DNA of 64,000 nucleotides from JBEEPE01 sp964489645 (GTDB lineage: Bacteria > Verrucomicrobiota > Verrucomicrobiia > Chthoniobacterales > Chthoniobacteraceae): positions 1-64,000 of the forward strand of contig CAZAZT010000006.1 in NCBI GenBank assembly GCA_964489645.1, given 5' to 3'. Position numbers and translations under genes: made by a program. Under the pieces are notes generated by a model. That model had not been told where the DNA came from. It saw nothing but the letters and a program-made list of their open reading frames with translations, and searched no databases. This document shows, in pieces, positions 51,188 to 60,475 of the stretch. Numbering within the stretch: position 1 is the stretch's first letter; each line of letters begins with the position of its first letter.

Positions 51188-52603
51188 TCACGTCAGGATC
51201 TGGCGCACCACTTTTCCGTGAACATCGGTCAGTCGGAATCTGCGGCCTTGGAAATCGAAGGTGAGACGTTCGTGATCGAGTCCGAGGCAGTGGAGGATGG
51301 TCGCTTGGAGATCGTGGACGTGGACGGGGTTCTCGGTCACGTGGAAGCCGAAGTCGTCAGTCGAGCCGAAGGTGAGGCCTCCTCGTATGCCGCCGCCAGC
51401 AAGCCACATGGAGTAGGATTGCGGGTGGTGATCCCTTCCCAAGGAACGTCCGAGCGCAGGGTTGTTCTCGACCATGGGAGTTCGACCGAACTCGCCTCCC
51501 CAGATGACCAGTGTGGAGTCCAGCAATCCTCGGTCTTTCAGATCCCGGATGAGTGCAGCAGAGGCTTGGTCGGTCTTTTTGCAGTTACCGGTGTGATTTC
51601 CGACGAGGCCTGAGTGGGCGTCCCAGCCTTCGTGATAGATGTTGATGAAGCGCACCCCGCGTTCGACCATGCGTCGCGCAAGAAGGCATGCTCTGGCGAA
51701 CGAGGGTTTATCCGCCTCACAACCATACATTTCCAGAGTGGCTTTTGATTCGCTTTGGAGGTCCATGAGTTCAGGGGCGCTGGTCTGCAGCTTGAAAGCC
51801 ATCTCATAGGATTCGAGACGGGTCTTGATCTCGGGATCACCGACGCGTTCCAAGTTCGATCGATTGAGATCTCCGATCAGGTCGATGGTGTCGCGTTGGG
51901 TTCTGGGATCGATACCTTTCGGCGAACTCACATTCAGGATCGGATCCCCTTGGTTCCGGAAGCGAACGCCAGTGTAACTAGTTGGAAGGAAACCGCTTGA
52001 CCAGTTCGCAGTGCCGCCGCTGATGCCGGCCCCGGTGCTCATCACCACGAATGCAGGAAGGTCCTTGGATTCGGCACCTAATCCATAAGTGGCCCATGAG
52101 CCGATGCTTGGTCGACCTGGTTGAGAGAAGCCCGTGTTGAGGAAGATCTGTGCGGGGGCGTGATTGAACTGGTCGGTGGTGACCGATCGGATCAAGCAGA
52201 TGTCATCCACTACCGTTGCGAGATGAGGCAATGCGTCGCTCAGTTCAGTCCCTGCTTGACCATGCTTGGAGAACGCGAACTTGGGTGCCATCACGGCAGC
52301 ATCCGGTCGGATGAACGCGTACCGTTGTCCGCCGATGACGGACGGAGGCAGAGGCTTACCGTCATAGCGAACGAGATCGGGTTTGTGATCGAAAAGGTCG
52401 AGCTGTGAGGGAGCGCCGGCCATGAAAAGGTGGATGACCGATTTGGCCTTTGGCGTGAAGTGCGGTGCGCTTTGGGCGGGCACTGCGGCTCGAGAGATCG
52501 TTGTAACGGATGGAGTCAGCAGTGAGGCGAGGCCGAGTTTGCCTAGACCGATTCCGCATTCATTCAGGAACCAACGTCGGCTTGTGTGGGGAGCGTGATC
52601 CAT
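51188..52603 (-). CDS. DUF1501 secreted protein paired with a DUF1549/DUF1553 protein
   Basis: The start at 52603 (471 aa) gives MDHAPHTSRRWFLNECGIG, a Tat signal; the frame opens ten codons earlier inside the upstream gene. Landmarks are HLFMAGAPSQLDLFDHKP, INIYHEGWDAH, WGGEFGRTPMVENNP, GRDHHPQSYSMWLAGGG, and the C-terminal GRRFRLTDVHGKVVRQIL, which matches the tail at the window's left edge. It begins seven bases after the DUF1549/DUF1553 gene, the standard pairing in Planctomycetes and Verrucomicrobia. Probably a sulfatase-like hydrolase in polysaccharide use. Confidence 0.92.
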   Translation of the reverse strand: MDHAPHTSRRWFLNECGIGLGKLGLASLLTPSVTTISRAAVPAQSAPHFTPKAKSVIHLFMAGAPSQLDLFDHKPDLVRYDGKPLPPSVIGGQRYAFIRPDAAVMAPKFAFSKHGQAGTELSDALPHLATVVDDICLIRSVTTDQFNHAPAQIFLNTGFSQPGRPSIGSWATYGLGAESKDLPAFVVMSTGAGISGGTANWSSGFLPTSYTGVRFRNQGDPILNVSSPKGIDPRTQRDTIDLIGDLNRSNLERVGDPEIKTRLESYEMAFKLQTSAPELMDLQSESKATLEMYGCEADKPSFARACLLARRMVERGVRFINIYHEGWDAHSGLVGNHTGNCKKTDQASAALIRDLKDRGLLDSTLVIWGGEFGRTPMVENNPALGRSLGRDHHPQSYSMWLAGGGIRGGLTFGSTDDFGFHVTENPVHVHDLQATILHCLGLDHERLTFDFQGRRFRLTDVHGKVVRQILT

Positions 52604-52610
52604 GGGTAGG

Positions 52611-55600
52611 TCAGTTTTTGGTGACGGTCTCATCGAGGTTCATCAAAGCCCTGACGAGGAGTGTCCAAACAGCGGTCTCGTCGGCTTTGAGCGGCGTTTT
52701 TCCTGCGATGGATTCAGGGTCGATTTCTCGGGTGCGGATGCGATTGCGCTGGAGGTTCACAAAGCGTTGCATCTGAGAAAGTTCATCGGAGGAAGGTGAT
52801 CGGGAAACAAAGCGTTTGTGAAGATTGGTGATCTTCGAAGTGTCGTCGTCGCTGCTGTTCGCGACGGTCTCGCCTGCGTGGCGAGCCATCTCGACGAACG
52901 CTTCGTCATTGAGGAGTGTGAGGGATTGGAGCGGCGTGTTCGTTGTTTCCCTGCGGGCGACACAAGTCTCTCCGCTTGGCCCATCAAAGGTGCTGCTCAT
53001 CGCGAATGGGGCCGACCTTTTCATGAATGTATAAATGCTTCTTCGATGGCGATCCTCGCCTTGGCTTGTCGACCATCCTCCTCCGCCATAGGCCGTCTCG
53101 GTCGCGCCGGCGGGTTGCGGTGGATATACGGAAGGTCCGTACATCTTTGAGGAGAGAAGGCCGGTTGCGTGAAGCAGAGAATCGCGGATCTGTTCCGCGT
53201 CGAGGCGCACCCGAGGGCCTCGCGCGAGCAGCATGTTCTCAGGGTCACGCTCCCGCATGAGTGCGGACATTGCCGAGGACTGTTGGTAGGTGCGACTGGT
53301 GACGATGAGTTTGTGCAGATGCTTGATCGACCATTGGTTGCGTTGGAGGTCGATGGCGAGCCAATCCAGCAGCTCTGGATGGGACGGAACGTCGCCTTGG
53401 ATGCCGAAGTCGCCAAGACTCTTCACGATGCCTCGTCCAAAAAAAGCTGCCCAGTGGCGATTCACGGTGACCCTTGCGGTGAGCGGGTTGTTTGATGAGA
53501 CGAGCCAGCGTGCGAGGTCGAGTCGGGACATGATTTTTGGAGTGGATGCTGTCTTGAGCAGGTTGGGGATATCCGGTTCGACGAGCATCTTGGGTTGAAG
53601 GAATTCCCCGCGGTGGTGCAGATGCGTTGGGCGTGGGGACTGGGTGGGCCGTTCGTTCAGGACGAGCGTTGTGGGAACGCTGATGGGGCGGCGAAGTTCG
53701 CGGATGGTCTTGGTGTCTTGAGCGAGCTCGGGCGTCGTCATCAGGAAGGCTTCGAGCACGGCTTGTTTCTCCTCGGGGGACCACTGCGAGCGCGGGGTGG
53801 CGAGGATCGAGTCAATGGCGACGGGGATGTCGGTTGCATTGATTGGTTGAGTGCTGGTGGTGGCTGAGATCCTGAATCGTCCGAGAGAGCACGCGTAGTG
53901 TCGTCCGAACCTCATCCGGACGGTGAGGTTCATCGTCTTCGGCAATGGCTTAGCGAGGCGGAATATCGCCCAGCTTTCCATCCCTGGTCGTTTGGCGCAT
54001 GACCACCCCGTTTGTGGATCTCCATCAAGTGCTAGGGATGCGTTGACGGGGGCAGAGCCGAAGTTGTTCGCGCTGTAGCTTTCAGATGCACCGCTGAACG
54101 GCAAAGGTCCACCCTCGGTTGATGCAGAGAATTCACCGAGGAAGAAATCCCCTTTTGGGCCCTCGTAATAGGTCAGGCCTGGGCCACCAGCGGGCAGGGA
54201 TGCATCGGGGAGGGCTTCGAGTCTCAGTGCCGTCGTTCCTGCGGGTACGTCTTTGAACTGGATCTCATAGGTGTCGTCCTTCGAGATATCGCCTGATGCG
54301 AGGATGGAGTGGTCGGGTAACGGAGTCAGCGTCGGGAGATTGGATTTCGCGGATGCAGGCTTCAGGGGAGACCAGAGCGCCGTCTGTTTTGCGCGTGCTT
54401 CAATCCACCGGTCCAAAGCGGATTGGAGGGCATTTGCGCGCAGGGTTGAGAGGTCTTTTTCGGGTGTTTGGGTTTTGGGGATGGAGATCCTGAATCGGCC
54501 AAGGACATGCTTCGCGCCGAATGCTTGGTGGAGGACGATTTTGAGTTCGCATCCGTGGGTTGAGGTGAAGGGAGTTTTGAAATGGAACGTGGCGTTTCGA
54601 GACTGGTGTAGGCTGCCTCCTTTTGGGCCGGGATCGATGGCCCATCCGGTTCGGGCATCTTGATCGAAGGCCGCGCTGATCGGGAACCGCTCTTGTTCGA
54701 GGGATGCTTTGGCGGAGGCTATTTCGAGGAGGCGTTCGGGTGTTCCGGGGGAGTCGATGGGTTTTGCGTAAACCTGGATGTTTGTCAGAACAAAGTTGCC
54801 GTTATCGGCGCGACCGGGGCCTTTTTTGGGGAGAAGATCATCTGGAATGACTTCGAGGCAGAGGGAATCGATGGATGTTGCGGTTGAACGAAAGACAACG
54901 GTTGTGCTCTCGGTTTCGGGTGCGGGTTGAGGAAGCAGGATGCTGCCGTCCGCTTGGATTTTTGCGGTTTGCCCGCTTGCGTTGGAGACACTGACGACCT
55001 CGGGGTTGGTCCATTCTGGCGAGGGTAACGGCCATTTCTCTGGCAATGATTTGAGAAGGGCGGTTGCGCGGTCAGCGTTTTTCCGTTGGGACTCATCATG
55101 TTGTGGGTCACGCAGTTCAAGGTCGGGTTCGTCCGCATTATTGAGGAGCGCCATCAACTGGTAGTATTCACGGTGCAGGATGGGATCGCTTTTGTGGGTA
55201 TGGCATTGGGCGCAGCCGAGGGTGAGTCCGAGCCATGTGGTGCCGGTGGTTGCGACTCGGTCTGTCATTGCGTGGAACCGGAATTCGAGGGGGTCGATAC
55301 CGCCCTCCTCGTTCAGCATGGTGTTCCGGTGAAAACCGGTGGCGATCCGTTGGTTGCGGGTCGGATTTGGCAGCATGTCTCCGGCGATCTGTTCGATCGT
55401 GAAGCGATCGAAGGGCATGTCGTCGTTGATGGCACGTATGACCCAATCGCGGTAGGGCCAGATGGATCTGGGGCGATCTTTTTCGTATCCGTTGGTGTCG
55501 GCGTATCGGGCGAGGTCGAGCCATCGTTTTGCCCAGCGCTCGCCGTATTGGGGTGATGCGAGGAGACGATCGACAGCACGTTCGTAGGCATCGGGAAGTG

Positions 55601-56198
55601 GATCTTGGATGAAGTTGGCGAGTTCGTCAGGGGAGGGAGGGATTCCGATGAGGTCGAGGCTTAGGCGGCGGAGGAGGGTTTCTTTGGTGGCGATGGGTGA
55701 GGGGGTGAGGCCCTGGGCGGCAAGTTTTTCGCCGATGAAGCGGTCGATCGGGTGTTGGGAGAGATGGATGCTCGGCTTGAAGGGGGGCGGGGAGGAATCG
55801 GAGGGCGGCATGAATGCCCAGTGAGCTTGGAACGGTGCTCCTTCGCGGACCCATCGGACGATGGTTTCGATCTGTGAGCCTGAGAGGGCGTGTTTTGCGG
55901 AGGGCGGGGGCATCAGATCATCTTCGTCGTTGGAGAGCATGCGGCGGACGATCTCACTTTTTTCTGGAGCGCCGGGAGTGATTGCGGGTGAACCTGAGTC
56001 TCCTGGTTGAAGCGCGCTGTCGCGAACGTCGAGTCGGAGACCGCCTTTTCGGGATCCCTCATCGATGCCGTGGCATTTGAAGCAATGTTTGGCGAGGATT
56101 GGCCGGACCTCTTTGGTGAAGTCGACTCCTGCGTTGAGTGCGGAGGACAATAGCCATAGGAGGTAGCAAAGGACGATTAGCGGAGAGATTTTTGACAT
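52611..56198 (-). CDS. PSCyt1-DUF1549-DUF1553 (PSD1) secreted cytochrome protein
   Basis: 1195 aa. Signal peptide (PLIVLCYLLWLLSSALNAG), then a PSCyt1 cytochrome-like domain with KHCFKCHGIDEGSRKGGLRLD. DUF1549 follows (HPIDRFIGEKLAAQGL, LLRRLSLDLIGIPPSPDE, WLDLARYADTNGYEKD). A long middle part holds two beta-sandwich, carbohydrate-binding-like regions with parallel text (LCLEVIPDDLLPKKGPGRADNG and LRLEALPDASLPAGGPG). DUF1553 ends it (SRLDLARWLVSSNNPLTARV, NRHWAAFFGRGIV, SRTYQQSS, PLQSLTLLND). These proteins are exported and thought to act with DUF1501 in oxidative or hydrolytic glycan breakdown. It is the first gene of a two-gene unit. Confidence 0.93.
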   Translation of the reverse strand: MSKISPLIVLCYLLWLLSSALNAGVDFTKEVRPILAKHCFKCHGIDEGSRKGGLRLDVRDSALQPGDSGSPAITPGAPEKSEIVRRMLSNDEDDLMPPPSAKHALSGSQIETIVRWVREGAPFQAHWAFMPPSDSSPPPFKPSIHLSQHPIDRFIGEKLAAQGLTPSPIATKETLLRRLSLDLIGIPPSPDELANFIQDPLPDAYERAVDRLLASPQYGERWAKRWLDLARYADTNGYEKDRPRSIWPYRDWVIRAINDDMPFDRFTIEQIAGDMLPNPTRNQRIATGFHRNTMLNEEGGIDPLEFRFHAMTDRVATTGTTWLGLTLGCAQCHTHKSDPILHREYYQLMALLNNADEPDLELRDPQHDESQRKNADRATALLKSLPEKWPLPSPEWTNPEVVSVSNASGQTAKIQADGSILLPQPAPETESTTVVFRSTATSIDSLCLEVIPDDLLPKKGPGRADNGNFVLTNIQVYAKPIDSPGTPERLLEIASAKASLEQERFPISAAFDQDARTGWAIDPGPKGGSLHQSRNATFHFKTPFTSTHGCELKIVLHQAFGAKHVLGRFRISIPKTQTPEKDLSTLRANALQSALDRWIEARAKQTALWSPLKPASAKSNLPTLTPLPDHSILASGDISKDDTYEIQFKDVPAGTTALRLEALPDASLPAGGPGLTYYEGPKGDFFLGEFSASTEGGPLPFSGASESYSANNFGSAPVNASLALDGDPQTGWSCAKRPGMESWAIFRLAKPLPKTMNLTVRMRFGRHYACSLGRFRISATTSTQPINATDIPVAIDSILATPRSQWSPEEKQAVLEAFLMTTPELAQDTKTIRELRRPISVPTTLVLNERPTQSPRPTHLHHRGEFLQPKMLVEPDIPNLLKTASTPKIMSRLDLARWLVSSNNPLTARVTVNRHWAAFFGRGIVKSLGDFGIQGDVPSHPELLDWLAIDLQRNQWSIKHLHKLIVTSRTYQQSSAMSALMRERDPENMLLARGPRVRLDAEQIRDSLLHATGLLSSKMYGPSVYPPQPAGATETAYGGGGWSTSQGEDRHRRSIYTFMKRSAPFAMSSTFDGPSGETCVARRETTNTPLQSLTLLNDEAFVEMARHAGETVANSSDDDTSKITNLHKRFVSRSPSSDELSQMQRFVNLQRNRIRTREIDPESIAGKTPLKADETAVWTLLVRALMNLDETVTKN

Positions 56199-56256
56199 AG
56201 GGAGAAGCCGTCCAATGTTTGATAAGCCACAGATTTCTGGCTAGCCTACTCGGGTT

Positions 56257-56486
56257 ATGAAAAGGATCCGAGTTGTGGTTTCATTAGTGACAGCTTTTGG
56301 ACTGGTTGCGTGCGAGACGGCTGAACAGTCCGCTTTGCTTGGGGCAGCAACGGGAGCGGCGCTTGGTGGTATGGGGCGAGGAGCGAGGGGACGAGACGTT
56401 GCGGCCGGAGCTTTGATTGGAGGAGCTGCAGGGTATGTGGTGGGGCAATACGGGGAAAATCAGCGAATGAAGGGACGGGCGGACGC
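56257..56486 (+). CDS. glycine-zipper lipoprotein, 3' end lost in the assembly gap
   Basis: 76 residues are visible before the N run. A lipoprotein signal ends in LVAC, followed by a glycine-zipper hairpin: ALLGAATGAALGGMGRGARG and AAGALIGGAAGYVVGQYG. This resembles YMGG/Slt-type glycine-zipper outer-membrane lipoproteins; an OmpA domain could follow in the missing part. It converges on aat. Confidence 0.75.
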
Positions 56487-56586
56487 NNNNNNNNNNNNNN
56501 NNNNNNNNNNNNNNNNNNNNNNNNNNNNNNNNNNNNNNNNNNNNNNNNNNNNNNNNNNNNNNNNNNNNNNNNNNNNNNNNNNNNNN
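56487..56586. other. Assembly gap (100 N) between the glycine-zipper gene and aat
   Basis: Exactly 100 N of placeholder. It hides the 3' ends of two convergent genes, and its real size is unknown. Confidence 0.98.
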
Positions 56587-57098
56587 TTCCGAGCGCCGAA
56601 CGTCTCGAGGTGAGGAGTGGTCCACTGGGTGTCGAGAAGGAGGAACGATTTGGACTGGAGATGGTTGACGAGAGCTACGAGGGCGACTTTTGAAGCGTCG
56701 GTTTCGCGGTGGAACATGGATTCTCCAAAAAAGGCGCCGGCGAGTGCGACTCCGTACAGTCCGCCGACGAGAGAGTCATCGCGCCAAGCTTCCACGGAGT
56801 GAGCTAACCCGCGGTGATGGAGGGTGCAATAGGTCTCGACGATGGGTTCGGTGATCCATGTCTCGGGCCGTTCTGCACAGGCCTGCACGACCTCGCGGAA
56901 GGCGGTGTTGAATCGGATCTCGAAACGGTTCTTGCGCAAAGCGCGGTGGAGTCCGTGCGGGATGTGGAATGTATCGAGGGGAAGGATGCCTCTCGGGTTT
57001 GGGCTGTACCACTGGATCCCGTCGTCGGAACCCATGGGGAAGACACCGGAAACGTAAGCTTGGATGAGGAGTTCGGGGGTGAGTTCCGCGGGATTCAT
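56587..57098 (-). CDS. aat: leucyl/phenylalanyl-tRNA-protein transferase, 3' end lost in the gap
   Basis: 170 residues from the ATG at 57098 are visible. Aat motifs: ELLIQAYVSGVFPMG, IQWYSPNPRGILPLDTFHIP, FNTAFREVVQACAER, TWITEPIVETYCTLHHRGLAHSVEAW, LVGGLYGVALAGAFFGESMFH and LLDTQW; about 40-60 C-terminal residues are in the gap. Aat adds Leu or Phe to N-terminal Arg/Lys, producing N-degrons recognised by ClpS, which is encoded at 28777-29115. argA lies 12 bases downstream of this side of the cluster on the same strand, transcribed first. Confidence 0.95.
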
Positions 57099-57110
57099 CC
57101 GAGGGATGGC

Positions 57111-58421
57111 TCAAACAAGGGGCCGATGCGCTAGAGCGGAGGGCGCCGTCTCTTTGACCATGATCTTGGAGTTGCGTCCGCTGCTCTCCCACTTTTTCCG
57201 GCGGTCCGGAGGAAGGACATCGGGGCCGGCTTCGACAAAGCCGCCTTTCTGTTGGAAGAAGTTGAAGGCCTGTGTGGAGAGGGCGATGAGACGTTTGGCC
57301 CCTTTTTTGGCTGCGATCTGTTCCGCGAACGCCATGAGTTTTCGGCCATAGCCTTGGCCTTCATGACTTTTTGCGACGTAAAGGCAGGCGAGTTCAGCCG
57401 CTTCGGAGTCTTGGTGAACATGGACGGCGACGCAGCCTGCAAGGCTTCGATCGATCTCAAGAAGCCAATAATCATCTAGTTGCGCAAGAAGGTCGGCACG
57501 GGAACGTTTGACCAGTTCGGCATTGATGATGGATTCGCGGATCAACGACATGATGGCGCGCACATCTTTTTTCAGGGCTCGGCGGATCTGTTGGTACTCA
57601 TTCGAGTAAACCATCGTCCCGATGCCTTCGTGGCTGAAGATCTCGGACAGCAGGGCTTCGTTCTGGGTTCCGTCAAGCAAGTGCACGCGCGGGATGCCTG
57701 CGCGACAGGCTCTTGCGGCGCACTCGATCTTGGATGCGAGCGCGGGATGGACTTGGGCTCGGCGTTTTCTGACGAGGTCCTCCGCTTCGGCGACGGACAT
57801 CTGTCGGACAATCTCGTCGCCGGCGCGCAAAGCTCCGTTCTGGGCGAGGTAAATGACTTTCAGTGCGCGGAGAGATTCCGCGATCTCGACTGCAACGGAG
57901 TCGGAGTTCACACGGAAAGTGCGTCCTTCGCCGTCAAAGCCGATGGGGGGGACGACGGGGATGATCCCTTCGTTGAGGAGAAGTTGTAGTGATTGGGTGT
58001 CAACACGTTCCACTTTTCCGGTGTTGAGTTGGTCGACGCCGCTGATGATGCCGGTCGGATGTGCGATGATGCAGTTCGCGTAGGCTGCGCGGAGGTCCAC
58101 CGAGGTGAGGCCTTGCATGAGTTCGTGGAGCACGTTGTTCGATGCTTCGATGGCGAGTCGCAGGGTCGGGTCATCGGTGATCCCTGTGCCGTCCCAACTC
58201 GAGATCGGGACATTCCTCTCTGCGGAAAGTTGTTGGATCTGAGCGCCGGCGCCGTGGATCAGGACGACCTTGATGCTGAGTGACCTGAGAACGGCGATGT
58301 CGAGGAGGAGGTTCGTGAGATTGGGTGAAGCGGCAATGTCTCCGTCAATGGCTACGACGAACGTCTTTTCACGGAAGCGCGGAACGTATTGAAGGATGCC
58401 TCGGAGGTCGGAGACTTTCAT
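57111..58421 (-). CDS. argA: amino-acid N-acetyltransferase (N-acetylglutamate synthase)
   Basis: The start was placed at the ATG at 58421 (436 aa, MKVSDLRGILQYVPRFREKTFVV), the usual ArgA N-terminus; 68 proline/serine-rich codons upstream overlap the rsmD end. An amino-acid-kinase-like domain (residues 20-285; VVLIHGAGAQI, VVPPIGFDGEGRTF, NSDSVAVEIAESL) precedes a GNAT acetyltransferase domain with ELACLYVAKSHEGQGYGRKLM. It acetylates glutamate with acetyl-CoA as the first step of arginine synthesis, and the kinase-like part normally mediates arginine feedback. Confidence 0.94.
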   Translation of the reverse strand: MKVSDLRGILQYVPRFREKTFVVAIDGDIAASPNLTNLLLDIAVLRSLSIKVVLIHGAGAQIQQLSAERNVPISSWDGTGITDDPTLRLAIEASNNVLHELMQGLTSVDLRAAYANCIIAHPTGIISGVDQLNTGKVERVDTQSLQLLLNEGIIPVVPPIGFDGEGRTFRVNSDSVAVEIAESLRALKVIYLAQNGALRAGDEIVRQMSVAEAEDLVRKRRAQVHPALASKIECAARACRAGIPRVHLLDGTQNEALLSEIFSHEGIGTMVYSNEYQQIRRALKKDVRAIMSLIRESIINAELVKRSRADLLAQLDDYWLLEIDRSLAGCVAVHVHQDSEAAELACLYVAKSHEGQGYGRKLMAFAEQIAAKKGAKRLIALSTQAFNFFQQKGGFVEAGPDVLPPDRRKKWESSGRNSKIMVKETAPSALAHRPLV

Positions 58422-58488
58422 GGAAGAGGAAGGTGTCTCATACAGCAGGGTGTGAGGGGAATCTTCAAGAGGCAAAACGGGGGATTCT

Positions 58489-59058
58489 TCATTCGGGAAG
58501 CTCTGGGGTGGCGGCGCGGAAGAAGGAGAGGGCGGAGGCGCCGTAAGAACGTGAGTCGACGCATTGCCACGACGAGGGAACTGTGGGTGCGTTTTTCGGA
58601 TGATGTTCGAGGGCGAGCACGCCATCGGTTCTCAGGTGACGAGGGAGTTGCGGGTCGATCAGGAGTTTGGATGCGATGTCAACGCCCTCTGGATCCTTGT
58701 GATAGGGCGGGTCGGCGAGGATGAGATGCGCGGGAGTGCTGAGGCTGCCGAGGAAGGCGAACACATCTGAGCGGATGATCTGCGCTTTATGGAGCAGCTT
58801 GGCTTTGGACAGGTTGAGTTGGATCGAGTCGATGGCGATGGGGTTCGATTCCACGAACGTGGCGTGTTCTGCACCGCGGCTGAGCGCTTCGAGTCCGAGG
58901 GCGCCGGTGCCTGCGAACAGGTCGATGACGCGGATGCCTTGGAGTTGTTGGCCGACCATCGAGAAGAGGGCGGAACGCACGCGGTCCATCGAGGGGCGGA
59001 GGTCGGTCTTCGGGGAATGGAGGGAGAGTCCGCGTGCGGATCCCGAGGTGATTCGCAT
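58489..59058 (-). CDS. rsmD: 16S rRNA (guanine(966)-N(2))-methyltransferase
   Basis: 189 aa. SAM-binding motif I is DLFAGTGALGLEALSRGA; the N-terminal MRITSGSARGLSL and DRVRSALFSM are typical of RsmD, and the catalytic motif IV is ADPPYHKD. It methylates G966 of 16S rRNA during 30S assembly. It lies four bases after the AsmA-like gene and 67 bases before argA, all on the minus strand. Confidence 0.93.
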   Translation of the reverse strand: MRITSGSARGLSLHSPKTDLRPSMDRVRSALFSMVGQQLQGIRVIDLFAGTGALGLEALSRGAEHATFVESNPIAIDSIQLNLSKAKLLHKAQIIRSDVFAFLGSLSTPAHLILADPPYHKDPEGVDIASKLLIDPQLPRHLRTDGVLALEHHPKNAPTVPSSWQCVDSRSYGASALSFFRAATPELPE

Positions 59059-59062
59059 CAGG

Positions 59063-60457
59063 TCAACGGTTGGGGATTGGAGTCTCTCCGCCTTTGGTTT
59101 CAGGACGGTTTTTTGGTCGGATCAGATCGAGCAGGCCTGAGGTTTTGGATCGCAGCACCGCTTTCGCAACCTTCTCGAGGATATCGATTTGAGGTCTTGA
59201 CGCGGTACCGAGGATGGAGAACTGGAGGCTACGTCGACCCTCGGTGTCCGGTTGGGAGACGGACTCTCCGAGGTCGTCAAGCCACTTGGATGCAGAGAGT
59301 TTTGGTGGGAGGACGAGTGTGCAGGAAAGAGCGAGGATCCCTCCTGGTTTGACGGCTCCTGTGGTGGTGATCTTTGAGACGGGGGAGCTTACGACGAGGT
59401 CTTTGATCAGGATTGCGCCATTCTCGATGGCGAATTGCGTCTTGAAAGGATCGGGGCGGAGTTGGGCCAATTCGTTTGATCCGGCAATTTGGCCAAGCGT
59501 GCGAACGATTTGCAGGGGGCGGAAATCGATGCGTTGGAAATCGACGTCGGCGGTTCCAGCGAGATGGTCCTTCGCGACGAAATCGCCGGTGAGGCGGATA
59601 TTGCCGGACACCATGCCGAACAGGCTTGTGGGATTTCCCTCGAGATCTTTTTCGGGGATCTCCACGTCTTGGAGGGTTCCGTCGAGAGTGTAAGACCGCT
59701 CGACCGTATCGAGTGCTGCGCGAACGCTGAGTTCGCCTGCTTCGAGGGGCAAACGAAGTTTTTGCAGTTGGACAGCGCCTTTGCCGAGGACGATGTCGGC
59801 GGACCAATCACGGGTCCGGAACGTCCCGAGCAACTCGGATGGCTGACCGGTAAGGGTTCCGGTGAGTTGGTTCCGTTGGGATTGAGCGAGTGTGCCTGAG
59901 ATTTTCGCGCCTTTGAAAAGGGGGTGCAGATGAGGGTCCACCACGTCGAGACTTGCATCCCGTATTTCAACATGACTTGGCCAGAGCCGGATCCTTCCGC
60001 GGCTTGATGTTTTCTGGTCAGGCGCGGGCGAGGTGGGGACATCGGATGATGCGGGTTCGGACCTTGAGAGGGAGATGTTCGCGGTAGGGCGTGTGAGAAT
60101 GACGTGGGACGGATAGAGCTTTCCCCGCAAGAGGGGGGAGAGCTCGAACTTGAGACGGATGGCATGGACATGCGCCGTGGTGCCGTTGTCAGCGCTGAAT
60201 CGCACGTGGCTGAGTTCCAGTCCACGGATACCGCGTGGGGAGATCCGCTCGATCGCGAAACGGCCGCGGAACGCTTTGGAGAGGCGGGATTCGATCTCCT
60301 GCCTTAAGAGGCTTGATGAGAGAAAGGTGTGCGACGCGATGACGAGAAGCCCGATGGTCAGTACAGGGATGATACCCCAGAGGAGCTTGCGATGGCGGAG
60401 CGATTGCACGTGGTGAAAACTAAAGCGTCTTGAGCTCCAAGTGAAGACGAACGACAT
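59063..60457 (-). CDS. AsmA-like inner-membrane-anchored protein
   Basis: 464 aa. One N-terminal membrane helix (LLWGIIPVLTIGLLVIASHTFL), then a long beta-rich periplasmic part of the AsmA/DUF748 kind: IESRLSKAFRGRFAIERISPRGIRGLELSHVRF at the start, and GMVSGNIRLTGDF and INDILVV-like repeats later (GAILIKDLVVSSPVSKI, TGAVKPGGILALSC). AsmA-like bridge proteins help lipid transport to the outer membrane; this assignment is by fold pattern only. It diverges from the lipid kinase gene with only 18 bases between starts. Confidence 0.65.
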   Translation of the reverse strand: MSFVFTWSSRRFSFHHVQSLRHRKLLWGIIPVLTIGLLVIASHTFLSSSLLRQEIESRLSKAFRGRFAIERISPRGIRGLELSHVRFSADNGTTAHVHAIRLKFELSPLLRGKLYPSHVILTRPTANISLSRSEPASSDVPTSPAPDQKTSSRGRIRLWPSHVEIRDASLDVVDPHLHPLFKGAKISGTLAQSQRNQLTGTLTGQPSELLGTFRTRDWSADIVLGKGAVQLQKLRLPLEAGELSVRAALDTVERSYTLDGTLQDVEIPEKDLEGNPTSLFGMVSGNIRLTGDFVAKDHLAGTADVDFQRIDFRPLQIVRTLGQIAGSNELAQLRPDPFKTQFAIENGAILIKDLVVSSPVSKITTTGAVKPGGILALSCTLVLPPKLSASKWLDDLGESVSQPDTEGRRSLQFSILGTASRPQIDILEKVAKAVLRSKTSGLLDLIRPKNRPETKGGETPIPNR

Positions 60458-60475
60458 TCACCGCTTCGACACGTC

